NCBI RefSeq assembly: GCF_021869535.1
Contig: NW_026262679.1
Coordinates: 79,109,143-79,173,142, forward strand
Origin: Mytilus californianus
Lineage: Eukaryota > Mollusca > Bivalvia > Mytilida > Mytilidae
DNA length: 64,000 nucleotides
Direction: 5' to 3'
The position numbers were made by a program, and so were the translations under genes. The notes below the pieces were generated by a model. It worked only from the letters and a program-made list of their open reading frames with translations, ran no database searches and was not told the origin of the DNA. Positions within the stretch are counted from its first letter, which is position 1; each line of letters starts with the position of its first letter. Of the stretch, positions 1 through 11,699 are shown piece by piece.

Positions 1-692
1 CACTGTCATGATAAAAAGTTATTGATCTAAATAATCTTGAATATACTTAGTTTTCACTTGTCAAAACTTACACGTCAACTAAAAGTCCTTTTTTTCTTAA
101 TTTTACCTTCAAACTTGAAATTTGCGTGAAAATTGTCAAGTCTCTTGATCGAAAAATCTAAATATTTTCGAGGAAACTAAAAATGATAGGCTGAATTTAA
201 ATTTGATACAGCATCTCATTAAGGCAAACACTCGATATGAATATCTAGGCAATAGAGTTTTGGATACGCAAACGTCAAGTTATTTTCAACACGAAGCGGT
301 GGTGTTTTTGCCGATTTGTGCAAGTGGTTATCTCCCTTTGATATCACCAGTCAAAAATAAAAACCCAGCAAAAAAAAATAAAAAAGAGTTTACTTTACAA
401 AAATCAAGAAGAAAATAAATGGAGTTCGATTTACAAGTATGTTATTATAATATTAAGATGCGATACTTCCCTACTTTTCAGAGAAGGATTAGTGGTAAAA
501 ATTAGAAGACAAAAAATTGGTAAAAATTTAAAAATGCCACCCAGAAACCTAGCTGAATTGATATAAATTAGCTCTGGCTGATGAAATTTACTACGTATTT
601 TTTTTATAATGGGATATGGGATCACTCCTAGTAGAATTTATTTTAAATACTTCTAACAATGTTTAATGCAATAAAACATACTTTATTCAATG
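1..692. other. AT-rich non-coding stretch
   Basis: I see no convincing exon here. The only notable item is a 23-bp string at 261-283 (key part ggatacgcaaacgtcaag) that recurs at 2329-2352, so a fragment of a dispersed repeat is present. Short open frames in this stretch have no recognisable domain. Confidence 0.6.
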
Positions 693-839
693 AATGACTA
701 TTATTTATTTTGAATTTATTGAACCATAAAATTAATTTTTGACTCTTCACATTGAATAATCCGCGAAGCGGATTATGTAAAATGTGAAGAGTCAAAAATT
801 AATTTTTTGGTTCAATAAATTCAAAATAAATTATTGTCA
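693..839. repeat. Fold-back (hairpin) element, ~147 bp
   Basis: Almost the whole segment is an inverted repeat: the sequence from about 693 to 757 is repeated as its reverse complement from about 775 to 839, with only a few mismatches. The tip is the perfect palindrome around aatccgcgaagcggatt (756-775). It would fold into one long hairpin and is best read as a fold-back MITE. No coding capacity. Two other hairpins in the window (25435-25598 and 46206-46242) have similar GC-rich tips in AT-rich arms. Confidence 0.85.
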
Positions 840-3127
840 TTTATTATAAATAAATTTCTATCAAAAATAAGGCTCAAAGAGCTTTTTATATTATTTATAT
901 TAACAATAACAACGTACACACATGTTGGCGTATGAATACACAACGTCAGAGTGGGCGTGTCGCCATAAAAATTGACAACATTGAAAATAAAGGTAATACT
1001 TTTAACCAATCAGAAGACAGTAAATACACCAAATTTATTTATATACATGTAATCTAAATAATCTTTCTGAAATAAAAATAATAAATAATACTGATCATTT
1101 AAATGTTATATTCTAAAAAGTGGGACCATGAGTCACAATAGTATCTTCTAAGTAAATAAAACCTTTTAGGTCAATCCTATGTTTCTTAGTTGAACAGTAC
1201 AGTACTGCCTTAAAAATATCCAACAGAATTTGAGAAAAAGGATTTGTTTACCAAAAATTTTGAAAGAAAGTCTGTAAAAAATAATACTTAAAATTATAAG
1301 TGACATAATTTTGAATTTCAAAATCATTATTATTGTATAATTCAATTATTAGATTAGCAAGCACAGCTAGTAGCCTTTGCCAAATTTCTGAGGGTATTTT
1401 ATAGATAAAGAAAGTAAACTTTATGAAAAAAAATGGGGCTTCTACTCTTCAGGTTGCTGTATCAGCTGGTATACATATTTTAAACAAAGTATTGGATATT
1501 TTTTATCTAGTTAATAATTGGAAATTTATATCACAAATCATAGTTGGTAAAACAAATCTTGTGCCTTTTACTTAATGATTGTGAAAGATAAGAATTTGCT
1601 ATTTGAATAAATTCAATTTTGTAAGAAAACATCTCTATGAATTAAATTTCTTGTTTGACTTGATATGCTAGTTTTTGCACTTGTTACTGTAGCTTATTTA
1701 ATAAAGTCAGAGATAATCACATAAGCAAGGTTTTTAACTTATAAGTATAATTAACTGAAATTTTTGCAAGGCATCTTCTCTTGCTATTTTTTTTTTTTTT
1801 TTTGTGTTTTTGTCCATTCATTGATTTGTCAGATTTATTTCCAGTATGAAAGAAATTTTCTAAGACGTAGTTTCAAACACAATAAAGATGATCTTTGTTT
1901 CACTTTTCCAATGTGTAAATTTTCACTATGCACATGACCCTGACACATATTTTGTTAACGTTATATGACGATATGTTGAAAAATGAAAACAATGTCACCG
2001 TCAATTTGTGTAGGGGATCAAGAAGGGTTTTAGTCACTTTGAAATGGAAGTATCGTATGGAATTGTGAAAAACAACAATTCTTAATTACAATCTTTCATA
2101 TCTCTAATAAAATCAGTATTTTAGAGTACTTTGGAAACAGGTACAACAAAGAAGCTGAACATTCACTGTTTTGAACTAGAAAATCAGTCAAAACCAGCTA
2201 CAAATTGACATGACTGGTGGTCACTAAAATTGTTGTATAAGAGTAAAAAATGATGGCTTCATAATAGTGTAGAAATTTGAAATAGGTTACCCGGTTTCAT
2301 TTAAGATTTTTAACGTTCTATTCCGTATTTGGATACGCAAACGTCAAGTTATATAAATTCGATGTTTTTGGCGAACAAAAAAGATGGCTGATAATTTTTA
2401 GAACGGACAGGATAAAGTAATAGCAAATAAAAGTTATTTTCGACAATGTTTCAATGTCGTATTGAAACTATATTGTTCACAAAGTCTACAAACTTTAAAA
2501 ATCAATTATAATAAAAGCATGACAAGTTGAAAAATAGTTAAACGTCGATTTTTTAGCCGATTTATTTCGCGGACTTTTTGACGTCACCGACGACTGTAGC
2601 GCCACCTAATTAATCCCCCCTGCTATTGTTGCTGATAGAACTTGATGACAACGGACGTTTCCAAGGACTTGCTTTCCAACTGAGTTGATTTCAAATATCT
2701 AAACCACATGACGTCATTGAATATGACATGAAGAGGTATAGTGCAATATTTTCCTCAACCGGAACTGGTAACGCCGTCTTACAATTGAAGAGAGTAGACC
2801 GGATTTCGATATAAATAAAGGACCATCGTAGTGGTGAAAGTATGGTTGGACGTGATTGGTCAATGTTTTCTCGTAATTTTATTGCATAATTTTTTTCAAC
2901 TTTAATAAATCAATAAATATCTTTGAAAATCACTAGATACTTATTGTTCTTTGTCGTTTTTTTTTTTTTCTTTCTTGTTCAGTTGCTATAACAATGATGT
3001 TACCTCTTTTTATTCCTCAGTTGAAGTATCTTGAGTCATTGTATGTATAACAGGAAGATGCATATTCAACACTTGTCTCATTTTATAGTGGCTTATCAAA
3101 ATCATACTAGTACAATTACAAGAACTA
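840..3127. other. Non-coding AT-rich stretch
   Basis: No supported gene. It contains homopolymer T runs near 1790-1813 and 2961-2970 and the second copy of the 23-bp repeat at 2329-2352. I see no splice-flanked exon with protein-like sequence. Confidence 0.55.
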
Positions 3128-3729
3128 GAGTGGGGTGCTCATTTTCGCCATAATTTTCCATGTTTTCTGCAGTTTATGTTCAGACCTTTAAGTTTTTGAA
3201 GTAAACTGATATTTCTATATGAAGATAACATCAAAAGCAAAATATTCTTAGCTTGAAAACGTGTTTCTCTGAAAAAATTCATCTGAAAAGTTAGATTAAA
3301 GGCTATTTGAAATTTCCTGATGTTTTGTCATAGGGGGATACATATTCGCCGTTTTTACACATCTATTTAAAACCAAATAACTGCAGCTTTAAACAATATT
3401 TATCAAATCAATTTCATTATAGATGAATAGCAGACATTTCAAAGGTGTAAAGAACTGAAATTTAGGGCAATCAGTCAAAGAATTACTAAGAAATACTTCT
3501 TTGAAATCTTTTTTTTTCATTCAGGAAATTGGCCGAAAATCGTTGTCCGTTTTTCGGTCCTTTGCGGTAAGTGCCGAAATTTTTTCTAAGTTTAAAAAAT
3601 AATTATATTTGTTATAAAAATATAATTTACCGGCATATTTCGTCCATTTCAGCAATCCTTTGAAGTTTCTACACCTCAAAATCATAAAACGGCGAAATTG
3701 TGTCCCCGGCGAATATGTGCGCCCCACTC
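3128..3729. mobile_element. TA-flanked MITE copy 1 (602 bp)
   Basis: The left end gagtggggtgctcattttcg and the right end, read in reverse complement (gagtggggcgcacatattcg), are imperfect terminal inverted repeats of about 24 bp. Each is bounded by TA (3126-3127 and 3730-3731), the target duplication expected of Tc1/mariner-type MITEs. Internal copies of the motif ttcgccgtttt or its complement lie near 3346 and 3688, close to each end. The open frame on the minus strand crossing 3521-3904 spans into the next element and is not a gene. Confidence 0.8.
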
Positions 3730-3738
3730 TAGTGGTTA

Positions 3739-4324
3739 GAGTGGGTGGCGCATATTCGCCTTGGACATATTTTCGCCGTTTTGTAATTTTTCTGTAAAAT
3801 TTGTGTGCCTTTACCAAATACTTGCCTAAATAGATGGTAAAGGCTGTTTGTAATGCTAAAACTGTTGATATTCCTCTTTTCCCTATCTCCAAGGTTATTC
3901 GCACATATTGAGAAATACGCAGGTGTTTTTAAATGATTTTGGCAATTATGTAAGATTTATATGGCAATCATGCGCAGTCTTTAAGTAAATATTTGTGAGA
4001 AAAATCGTATAGGAATGATCTCTCAAGCTTATTCATGTAATTGCAAACATTCGTTTTTATAATATACCAGGATAATGAGGATGGTCATATCCTACTTTGC
4101 GGCGAAAATGTGACCCCCATGGTACACGAACAACTTGATTTCCTCTTGAGTTTGCGTTCGTTTTTAGAACAATTAACCAATGTTTTGAAGATAATTTCTT
4201 TAACAAACATTTTTTTCATATAGCTAGTTTTCTGAAACCTTTATAAAAAGTTCCAAATATTCGATTGTAGGTCGGATGTAAGTGGAAATGAACGAATTAT
4301 GCGGCGAATATGGGTCTCTCACTC
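3739..4324. mobile_element. TA-flanked MITE copy 2 (586 bp)
   Basis: The left end gagtgggtggcgcatattcg and the right end ggcgaatatgggtctctcac (followed by tc) form the same type of inverted terminal repeat as copy 1, again next to TA (3737-3738 and 4325-4326). Subterminal ttcgccgtttt-type motifs are at about 3772 and, inverted, at about 4100. Only nine bases separate it from copy 1, so the pair forms a head-to-tail doublet whose facing ends make a short hairpin at 3708-3760. Confidence 0.8.
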
Positions 4325-4326
4325 TA

Positions 4327-6622
4327 GAAGATTATTTTCCGTCAAGTAAGGTGTACGTAAATTAATGGTCGATATTACGATTTTTATTTTATTAACCCTC
4401 TTAACCCTTTGAGCGCCAAGACATTGCTTTTTCACATTGTTACGTTGCCATACATATTTGAATGACGTTACTATAAACGATACGTAACGTAACGTCAACA
4501 CATTACCTACAAGCACATGCACGTTATCCTCGTTAATCGATTAATTGGACATCTCATACATTCGGGGAAATCCAACATCCTCGGGACTAATCTTTTAATT
4601 TGAGTACACGTAGCGGACCTTGCGTATTTTCAGTGATTTTTTTTAATTTTTGGGTTGGAAATCGAAGTTATTTTATTACATTTCTATTTCTTTTTCTAGA
4701 ATACTATAAAAAAAAACACGACAATATGGAAATAGATAAAGGTTTTTATAATATGATAAATATTACAAACAATAAAGATATATTGAAGAAAATATAGCTC
4801 AATTACTGTATTTTGATATAAAGGATCATGCAAGATTTGATATCATCGAGGGATTCAAAAGAGGAGCAGTGTTCTCATCTTCATAGTTGGCGCGGGTCTT
4901 TTTTTTTATATAAAGCACCGTAGATGAAGAGTCCGACTTAACACTTTGTATACTATAAATCACCACAAAAATCGGGATACTAGTATATAGCATTTTAATG
5001 ATTTATGATTTAACCATAAAAGTCTTAACTGATTGATCAATAAATCGAATGACAACTGCGTTCAGCGGCAAATATTTCATGAATATTCACAACAGTAACT
5101 TATCTTTTTTCTGATAATGTATAATCTGAAATAAGTTTACTTTTGCATTACATTTGTGTGACTTACCCTTCATTGTTATTTGCCGATTTGGTTTTGAGGA
5201 ATGTCACTTGTCTGACTAAACCAGTAGTAGTGAACTTTTAGCATCAATTTTGCTTCTTTTTATGTATAGCCTAAACTGATCTTCTATTTTTTTTGTATTC
5301 AAGTCAATATTTTACATGTCAAAGGCATGCGAAGTTCCATTAATTTCGCTAAATCTGTATTTTTTAATGCAACATTTAATGTCTTAATTTGATGTTTATC
5401 TGTGGTTCAAACTGTCTTGACCCTTTTATGAGTAAGCTGATTTTTACAGATAATATTTAAGTGTTATGAACACAATTATAGGTACAGAAATCTTTTGCTG
5501 TGTTAAAAACATGTCCGACTTATATCAGTTTTGTCATTAAATGAGGCCTGTCGATAAAATTGTTTTCTATTTCTTGTTACGATCATTGACATCGAAAATC
5601 TGATATAAATCCCTTTTTCAATGGTGTGATTTAGGCAGATGATGAGAAGAAACTATCTAATCTTAGAGACACACTCTTTTGGCAAGAGTTCATTTAGGAA
5701 TTTCGGTAAAAATCGATATGGCCCAAAATGCTGTAACTATCTTTTTTTCATTGCTTCTTACTTTATGATGTAGTATCTATTTTTCAAAACTAGTACATGG
5801 TTAGTTTGAAGTACGAAATAAAAGAGGTATTTTGGTATCAATAGTTTACCCCAATCATAATTACGGACGACGTACTTTCATTTTGACTGTGGTTGATTCT
5901 TTAAGTTTTCGAATTTGATTTGATACATGCACAAACATAATTACAAACTGTTTACTTCAAAACCCTTCTCCAATTTTAAACAGAGATGCGGACTCGATGT
6001 AAATTAGACTTTAACTCCAGGACACAAACAACTAACAAAGATATATAGAGGTCAACTTACAGTCTTAAAAGATAGTCGGACATTATATAATATTTCAAAC
6101 ACTAAAAGGATAAAGTATACATAGTCTGTGAATAAATTATCAGAGACTACTAAAATTTGCTATCAGCATTCATTTCCTAAAAAAAATTATAGCAGTCGGA
6201 TATTAACGAACACAACCTCTTAGACAATAAAAGAAAACACTCAAATATTAACGATAACAACGACTGTGACAATAAATCAACTCTGACATGAGTGAAAACA
6301 TCCGCCGTTGACTGACACAGATAAATGGTGCCGGGTTGAAACAGTCCTCATATCCCATCCCTTGTATAACGATAAAGTTAGATAGAAGAATGCACTTGTG
6401 TGAAGAATAGACGATTTTAGACGACCCTTTATTTTTCAGTTAAAAAATTTGAAATAAAACTCTTTTTACAAGAATGGACATTTTCAAATTACATCAATTA
6501 ATCAACCCTTTCTTGTATGTTCTTAAACTGAAAAAAAATGCTTTGTTATATGCAATATTCAGGTTCCACCATAAGGAAAGCTTTTCACATAAAATTTAAA
6601 AATAAACTATTGGACTAGATGA
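4327..6622. other. Non-coding AT-rich stretch
   Basis: No gene that I can support. At 4394-4410 the phrase aaccctttgagcgcc resembles the phrase found inverted inside the palindrome cluster at 8763-8780, which suggests a shared dispersed repeat. The rest looks unique and AT-rich. Confidence 0.5.
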
Positions 6623-6811
6623 TCACGATGAGGACGTGGCGCACCGAATGTTCGCTCCCTCGAGATTTGGATTTTTGTAAGCCAAACGGAAACATTTCTT
6701 ACAACTCTGTGGTCTCGGAATTACAAGAAAGGCCCCATTATATTTTGTATACTTGTATCTCTTTTCCTTAGCTCTATTGATTATATCTTGATCTTTTTCA
6801 TATATAGTCAT
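6623..6811 (-). CDS. Hypothetical small ORF or exon, 62 aa
   Basis: This minus-strand open frame begins with ATG and ends in TGA. Its composition is more protein-like than the AT-driven frames around it: a charged N-terminal half, then a CKKC pair at about residues 37-40 and a single later Cys. I recognise no family. No clear splice partner or polyadenylation signal could be identified, so it may be a chance frame or part of an unrecognised exon. Confidence 0.2.
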   Translation of the reverse strand: MTIYEKDQDIINRAKEKRYKYTKYNGAFLVIPRPQSCKKCFRLAYKNPNLEGANIRCATSSS

Positions 6812-7189
6812 ACGTAGTAGTTAGATTAGAGTCTTGTTTAATCTTTCCTACTTACAAAACAAAAAACAAAAACAAAAAAACAAAAAAAGATTCAAAATGC
6901 TGACAATAGTTTAATAGTTTTAATGGATCGGATGGACTGAAAAAATCTACATGCTGTTAATAACTTCTGTATAAAAAAAGTTCGTATATCAATTTTGTGT
7001 GTTGGATTTGAATTTTCAGTACTAGTATTAACTTAACTTTTGCATAGTATCATGCACTGCCGTCCGTGTTTATATATTGTTTTTCTTTAACTACTGTTAA
7101 ACAATTTTGGTTGTGAAAGTAAACAATAATTCATAATTTTCTATTGGTACCAGTATTATTTTGAAAAAGTCCGTTATGATATGAGAGTC

Positions 7190-7290
7190 ATGATATTAGG
7201 TATGGTTACAAATAAGACATCTATAGCCACCAAAGACATCAGGACAAGGCTATAAACTACGGGTCGTCGTACTACCTTCAACAATAGTTT
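7190..7290 (-). repeat. Partial copy of the GTACGG-type dispersed repeat
   Basis: The stretch with aagacatctatagccacc followed by a degenerate form of the phrase cgtacggccttcaacaat (7262-7287) matches other copies at 10002-10170, 38030-38350 and 58450-58640. I recognise this phrase from many mussel sequences. The orientation is reverse relative to the copies at 29.6 and 32.5 kb. Confidence 0.6.
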
Positions 7291-7298
7291 TGTATATA

Positions 7299-7470
7299 TG
7301 ATCTCCCCCAGTTTTTGGTTGGGTTTGTGTTGCTCAGTCTTTAGTATTCTATTGTTTGTGTGTACTGTTAATTGTCTTTTGGTCAGTTTTCGTGTTTTAC
7401 CATGGCATTGTCATTGTGTTTTCGACTTGTGAGTTTGACTATCCCTAAGGTATATTTCGTCTCTCTTTTA
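7299..7470 (+). mobile_element. PLE-2 3' tail fragment (5'-truncated)
   Basis: It runs from gatctcccccagtttttggt to cgtctctctttta. It is collinear with the 3' untranslated tail that follows the Penelope-like coding remnant at 45.2-45.57 kb, so it is a 5'-truncated retroelement tail with no coding part. Other copies are at 25344-26490 (interrupted), 43505-43582, 61770-61888 and 62961-63147. Confidence 0.75.
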
Positions 7471-8690
7471 TGTATGCAAGACTATCCTTCATGTAATTCA
7501 ATGTGAAACAATTAGAATGAGAAAGTTCACGACATGTTAAGCTTTTAGCATTGAAGGATCGAAAAACAAACATGACAAACAAAGGGTTATAACGACAACC
7601 ACTTGGCCAAAGGCTTCTTCCTGGCTTTTGGAAAAGTTCAGTATATTTTTGTAGGCGCTGATCCCCTCTTCTAACCTTGAACTGTCGGTGTCGTGTACCA
7701 GTATAACGTTAGAACAAATAGCAAAAAATATTTGAAGTTTGACTTGTCAGAATTGGACCAAGCACAAAAAAAAACCTAACACAATGACAAAAGACAAAAA
7801 GTAAATAAAAAAATAAAGGATATGTTATTCAAAACACGATCTTAACTAAAAATAGAACATGTTTTCAAACATTGAATTGACAACAAAGTTGGACGCATGA
7901 ACAATTAAGGCGGAGTATGAAAATTGTATGCCATGATCAAGTATTAGAATGATAAATTAAAATATCAGGGTAAAACTATGATTTGGCTTTTCGCAGAAAT
8001 TGTTTTAAAAGACATTGTCGAAATTATTAATAACTTTAATATTTTGGTATTTTTAATACCAATTAAGTCAACATATGGTCCACCAACAGCTAATGGGTAA
8101 GTTTCTCAAGAAATATGTTGGGTAAAATAGTGCATTCAAAAACAGATATTCAAGAATTCGACCGACTTTATCTGCCGAGCTAGCCTCCTAAATTTGAACA
8201 AACAGTTTTATTGAATATATTTACAGAAATCAAACTGTGATATCAATTATCGATGTAACACTTCACATTGTGAAAATCAGTAAGAATACAATGGTTTTAC
8301 TACAAAACGTTACCAGTAATTTCAAGTACCTGCCACTTTTATACGCACAAACGTCACACACAGCGTCAGTTTTGATGACGTCATTCGGGTAAACGTTACA
8401 ATTTGAAAATAAAATAACAATTGTTTTTTTTTTTACTGTCAACCATGTGAGCTAATTTCACTAAGTTAATTTAATAAATAAAGGCATACAAAGTTTATAA
8501 TTGGAGTATAGCTTGTGTAAAAATTTGCACGTTACCTCTAAAAAAAATTGTTTTCAACCAGGAAAATTCAATATATATTTGTGACTTTTAGGGTTATTCT
8601 TGTATAACAGAACAAAGTCAGTTATTTTTCTTCAAACCTATTATGGTTTCGGCAGTAAAATTATGTTTTTAATATACATTTTTAATGGTT
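7471..8690. other. Non-coding stretch
   Basis: No gene recognised. Low-complexity A runs lie around 7770-7815 and a T run at 8424-8434. Nothing else stands out. Confidence 0.5.
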
Positions 8691-8709
8691 TGTGGGTTCT
8701 ACTAAAAAG

Positions 8710-8870
8710 CGACAAAAATGTCGTTTTGGCGTGCTAGCGGTAAACGACAAAAATGTCGTTTTGGCGCCGAAAGGGTTAATGCCAAAGCGACATATATGTC
8801 GTTTCCGTGTTGATGCCAAAGCGACATATAAGTCGTTTGGGGGGTTGATGCCAAGGCGACATATATGTCG
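8710..8870. repeat. Cluster of five 14-bp near-palindromes
   Basis: Five copies of cgacatatatgtcg, or the variants cgacaaaaatgtcg and cgacatataagtcg, lie at 8710-8723, 8745-8758, 8788-8801, 8822-8835 and 8857-8870. Start-to-start spacing is 35, 43, 34 and 35 bp. Most are followed by gttt and several are preceded by gccaa. Between copies 2 and 3 is ggcgccgaaagggtt. Open frames on both strands across this block only translate the repeats. It could be a dispersed minisatellite or a cluster of protein-binding sites. It is not a CRISPR: too few units, the spacers are themselves repeated, and the genome is animal. Confidence 0.8.
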
Positions 8871-8889
8871 TTTCAACAATATTACAGTA

Positions 8890-10000
8890 TATATTATAAA
8901 TCAAGACTTTGCAACCTATACTTCACTAAATAATTAAAGCTTTTTAACAATGTTGACCATCGGTCATCTAAGTGTATTTGGAAGCAATGACGTAATATCC
9001 ATGACGTCATTGTGACGTTATAATTATGGCACAAGTAAATTGAATTTTCTTTCTCTGAAAAAAAAAAACGTCTTCCAGCGGCAAACACCAACGTTGGTCT
9101 TTTATATTTGCAATCACACACATGACACTAGTGCTGAAGATTAACAGATTGACATAAGAGCTGGAAACACAAGATAATTGAACAAGACCGGGTCGCCCTT
9201 TTTTTGGCATCGTGACTTATCAGACTATCATATTAATATAAAATACTTTATTGACCGCATTTCCGACATATTCGTCCGACTGTGTGTTGAAAAATGCTTT
9301 AGAAAGTGTCGCACATTACGTATGTTCGAATATAAATGATTATGTGTTTACCCTCTCAGTCCAAAACGGGAAATCGATCCACTCATGACAGAATCATTGC
9401 CCAAGAGGACTCGGTAAATATGAAAAGAATATTGAGATTTGGAGTTATGAAAATTTATAAAAACACTAATTTTAAGCATGGAACTCAAACAGAAATCCAC
9501 TAATATTGTCGATACAATACACACTGCCAATGCCCACATTTTCTTATCTAAATTGAGTTCCTTTTATCCAAAAGGTGTTTGATTGATAAGCGACAAATAC
9601 TTGACTTTAATTTGATAAACAAAATTTCATATATATTTGTTTTTTGCCAATGGGAATTTAACCCTGTTTTATACTCCTTTTTCTGTTTTAAAGTGTTCAT
9701 TATTATTGCTAGCTGAGTTCCTGCCATGAAGGAGGAAAGGCTTTATTCCTTTTTTTCTACAAACATATATTTAGTAAACTTAGACTGTTTTATTCGTGTG
9801 AATCCCGTAGGAAATTTTTTTACAAACATTTTAGGATGAAATATTGTCATTAAACATTACATGGTGCATTATTGACGGACACTTTCAGTCGGCTTCACGT
9901 AGTTGATAGACGAAATATTAAATTTAAATTTTAGCTAAAGCTATTTTAAAACTGAATTTACGATTAATTAATTGCATGCCATTTAGTTCAGCGACAAATA
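8890..10000. other. Non-coding stretch
   Basis: No supported gene. Several short minus-strand frames overlap here in different phases and show no domain. Confidence 0.5.
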
Positions 10001-10001
10001 T

Positions 10002-10170
10002 TTGGTATAACTGCCAATGAGACAACAATCAACCAAAGTTGAAATGAAGTGGATGTTAGCAATATTGCAGGCAACCGTACGGCCTTCAACAATGAGAAAA
10101 AAAGAATACCACTAGTCGCCTATAGATGGCCACGAAATGAAAAATGTGAAACAATTCAATTGAGAAAATT
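10002..10170 (-). repeat. Dispersed repeat, GTACGG type
   Basis: It contains aatgagacaacaatcaacca, the phrase cgtacggccttcaacaat and gtgaaacaattcaattgaga in that order. The same order is found at 38155-38340 and, more degenerate, at 58457-58640. The reverse complement of this order is the 3' part of the repeats at 29.6-30.1 and 32.47-32.79 kb. No coding content. Confidence 0.75.
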
Positions 10171-11600
10171 AATGGCCTAATTTATAATACCATATTTGGC
10201 TTATTCATACTCGTGTACAAGTATCACAAATAAGTTTGAATCATTTGATTGAAAATAAATGAAAAATTACTGAATTTTAACCTTTAGAGAGATGTAACGG
10301 ATTCTGTATTTCTATTTCCAATATGATTTCAAGGAGATGGTATTGCCACGGTTTGATTATGAACAGGGATTTTTCATCAACATTTAGCATCAGCTTAATT
10401 AAATTACATATAGACCCCTTACAGATCTTTTTTTTTAACTTACCGGTTCATGACATTATTTGGTATTTTTATCCATGCATGCACCATCTGTATCCGAGTG
10501 TTCGACATTCATTTTTGTAATTTCACTTAAATGGATCTTGTCGATAATAGTATTTTCTATTTCTCTGTGCGATGATTCACATTAAAAAATCCAAAATGAA
10601 CACCCAATTTCTTTGCATTCGTTAGAAGAGAACACGAAAAGATATATAAGAGGAGACACCCTCTACTGGCACACATTTTTTTACACAAATCCAGCAGCGG
10701 TTATTACGGCCTCTAAAATCTGGACCTATTTTTAATCTTTTGATTCGGTTAATGATGTAACATATACCATTTAAAATAATATAAGTTGTTTTGCAGGTGA
10801 AGAATACAAGGAGTATGGGTACTAAAATTATTTTCGATAATAGTTACGGGCAAAACTTTCTTTCATACTGTTTTTTATTTGCTATGCTTTTGAAATTGAG
10901 GTTGTTCTACAGAAATTTACACAAAAGGAATCTTGTGACATTCAGTACCTCATCTCCAAGTTTAAAAAAAAGTGGTATAGGCCTACATCAAAAGACACAA
11001 TAAATAAAAAAAAATCATGACAAACAGAGGTTGACAAACATTCAATACGCAATCACATCTATATAACTTCATATATTAAATAGTCCCGTGTCGAGACAAG
11101 TTAAGATAAATTTAAGCCCGTCCTCTGAATTTATCCCTATATAAACATTAAATGCAAGAAAAAAATGTTCTTACATGTAATATAAAAGAAGACTACTGCT
11201 CACATGGTTTATGTATAGAGACAGCACAGGACAATGTTGCGAGGTTAAAATATCACGACATTACTCGCCTCCTTTTTTATCGGTAATTGTTAAATCAAAA
11301 TGTTACTTAATGTTAAACTATGTACAAACCCTTTTTATACAGTGGCCGTGAAGTATTTTTCACGAGCAACATTTGGCTATATATTACATTTTTTAAATAT
11401 AAATTTTATAAAGTTATTTCTTATTGGATTTCAATCAACTAATAGAAAAAAATTATCACAAATCTATTTGTGTTATATTTATCCTTGGACAATTATCTTT
11501 TACTGGTGATATAAACAATAATTTTTTATCCCGAAGTTTGCCATATATTTTACCTAAATAAGTTTGCAAAATATTAATATCAATGTTCACATCAGTAGAA
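10171..11600. other. Non-coding stretch upstream of PLE-1
   Basis: No gene recognised. Short frames at 10323-10520, 10791-11003 and 11300-11509 are AT-rich chance frames. Part of this stretch may be 5' sequence of the PLE that follows, but I cannot fix its left end. Confidence 0.45.
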
Positions 11601-11699
11601 AAAAAAAAAAAATCGAAGATAAAATTGTGACCAAATAAACAAATATATTACAAAAACAATTTCATATAGCAGTCCTAAGTATGAAATCGTTCAAATTAT

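Noticed and set aside
3521..3904. 127-aa minus-strand ORF
   Set aside because: It spans the end of one MITE and the start of the next, so it cannot be a conserved gene.
8682..8937. CRISPR-like array or repeat protein (KRHICRF repeats on both strands)
   Set aside because: The repeats translate from the palindromic 14-mers in either direction, the units are few and the spacers are similar to each other, in an animal genome.
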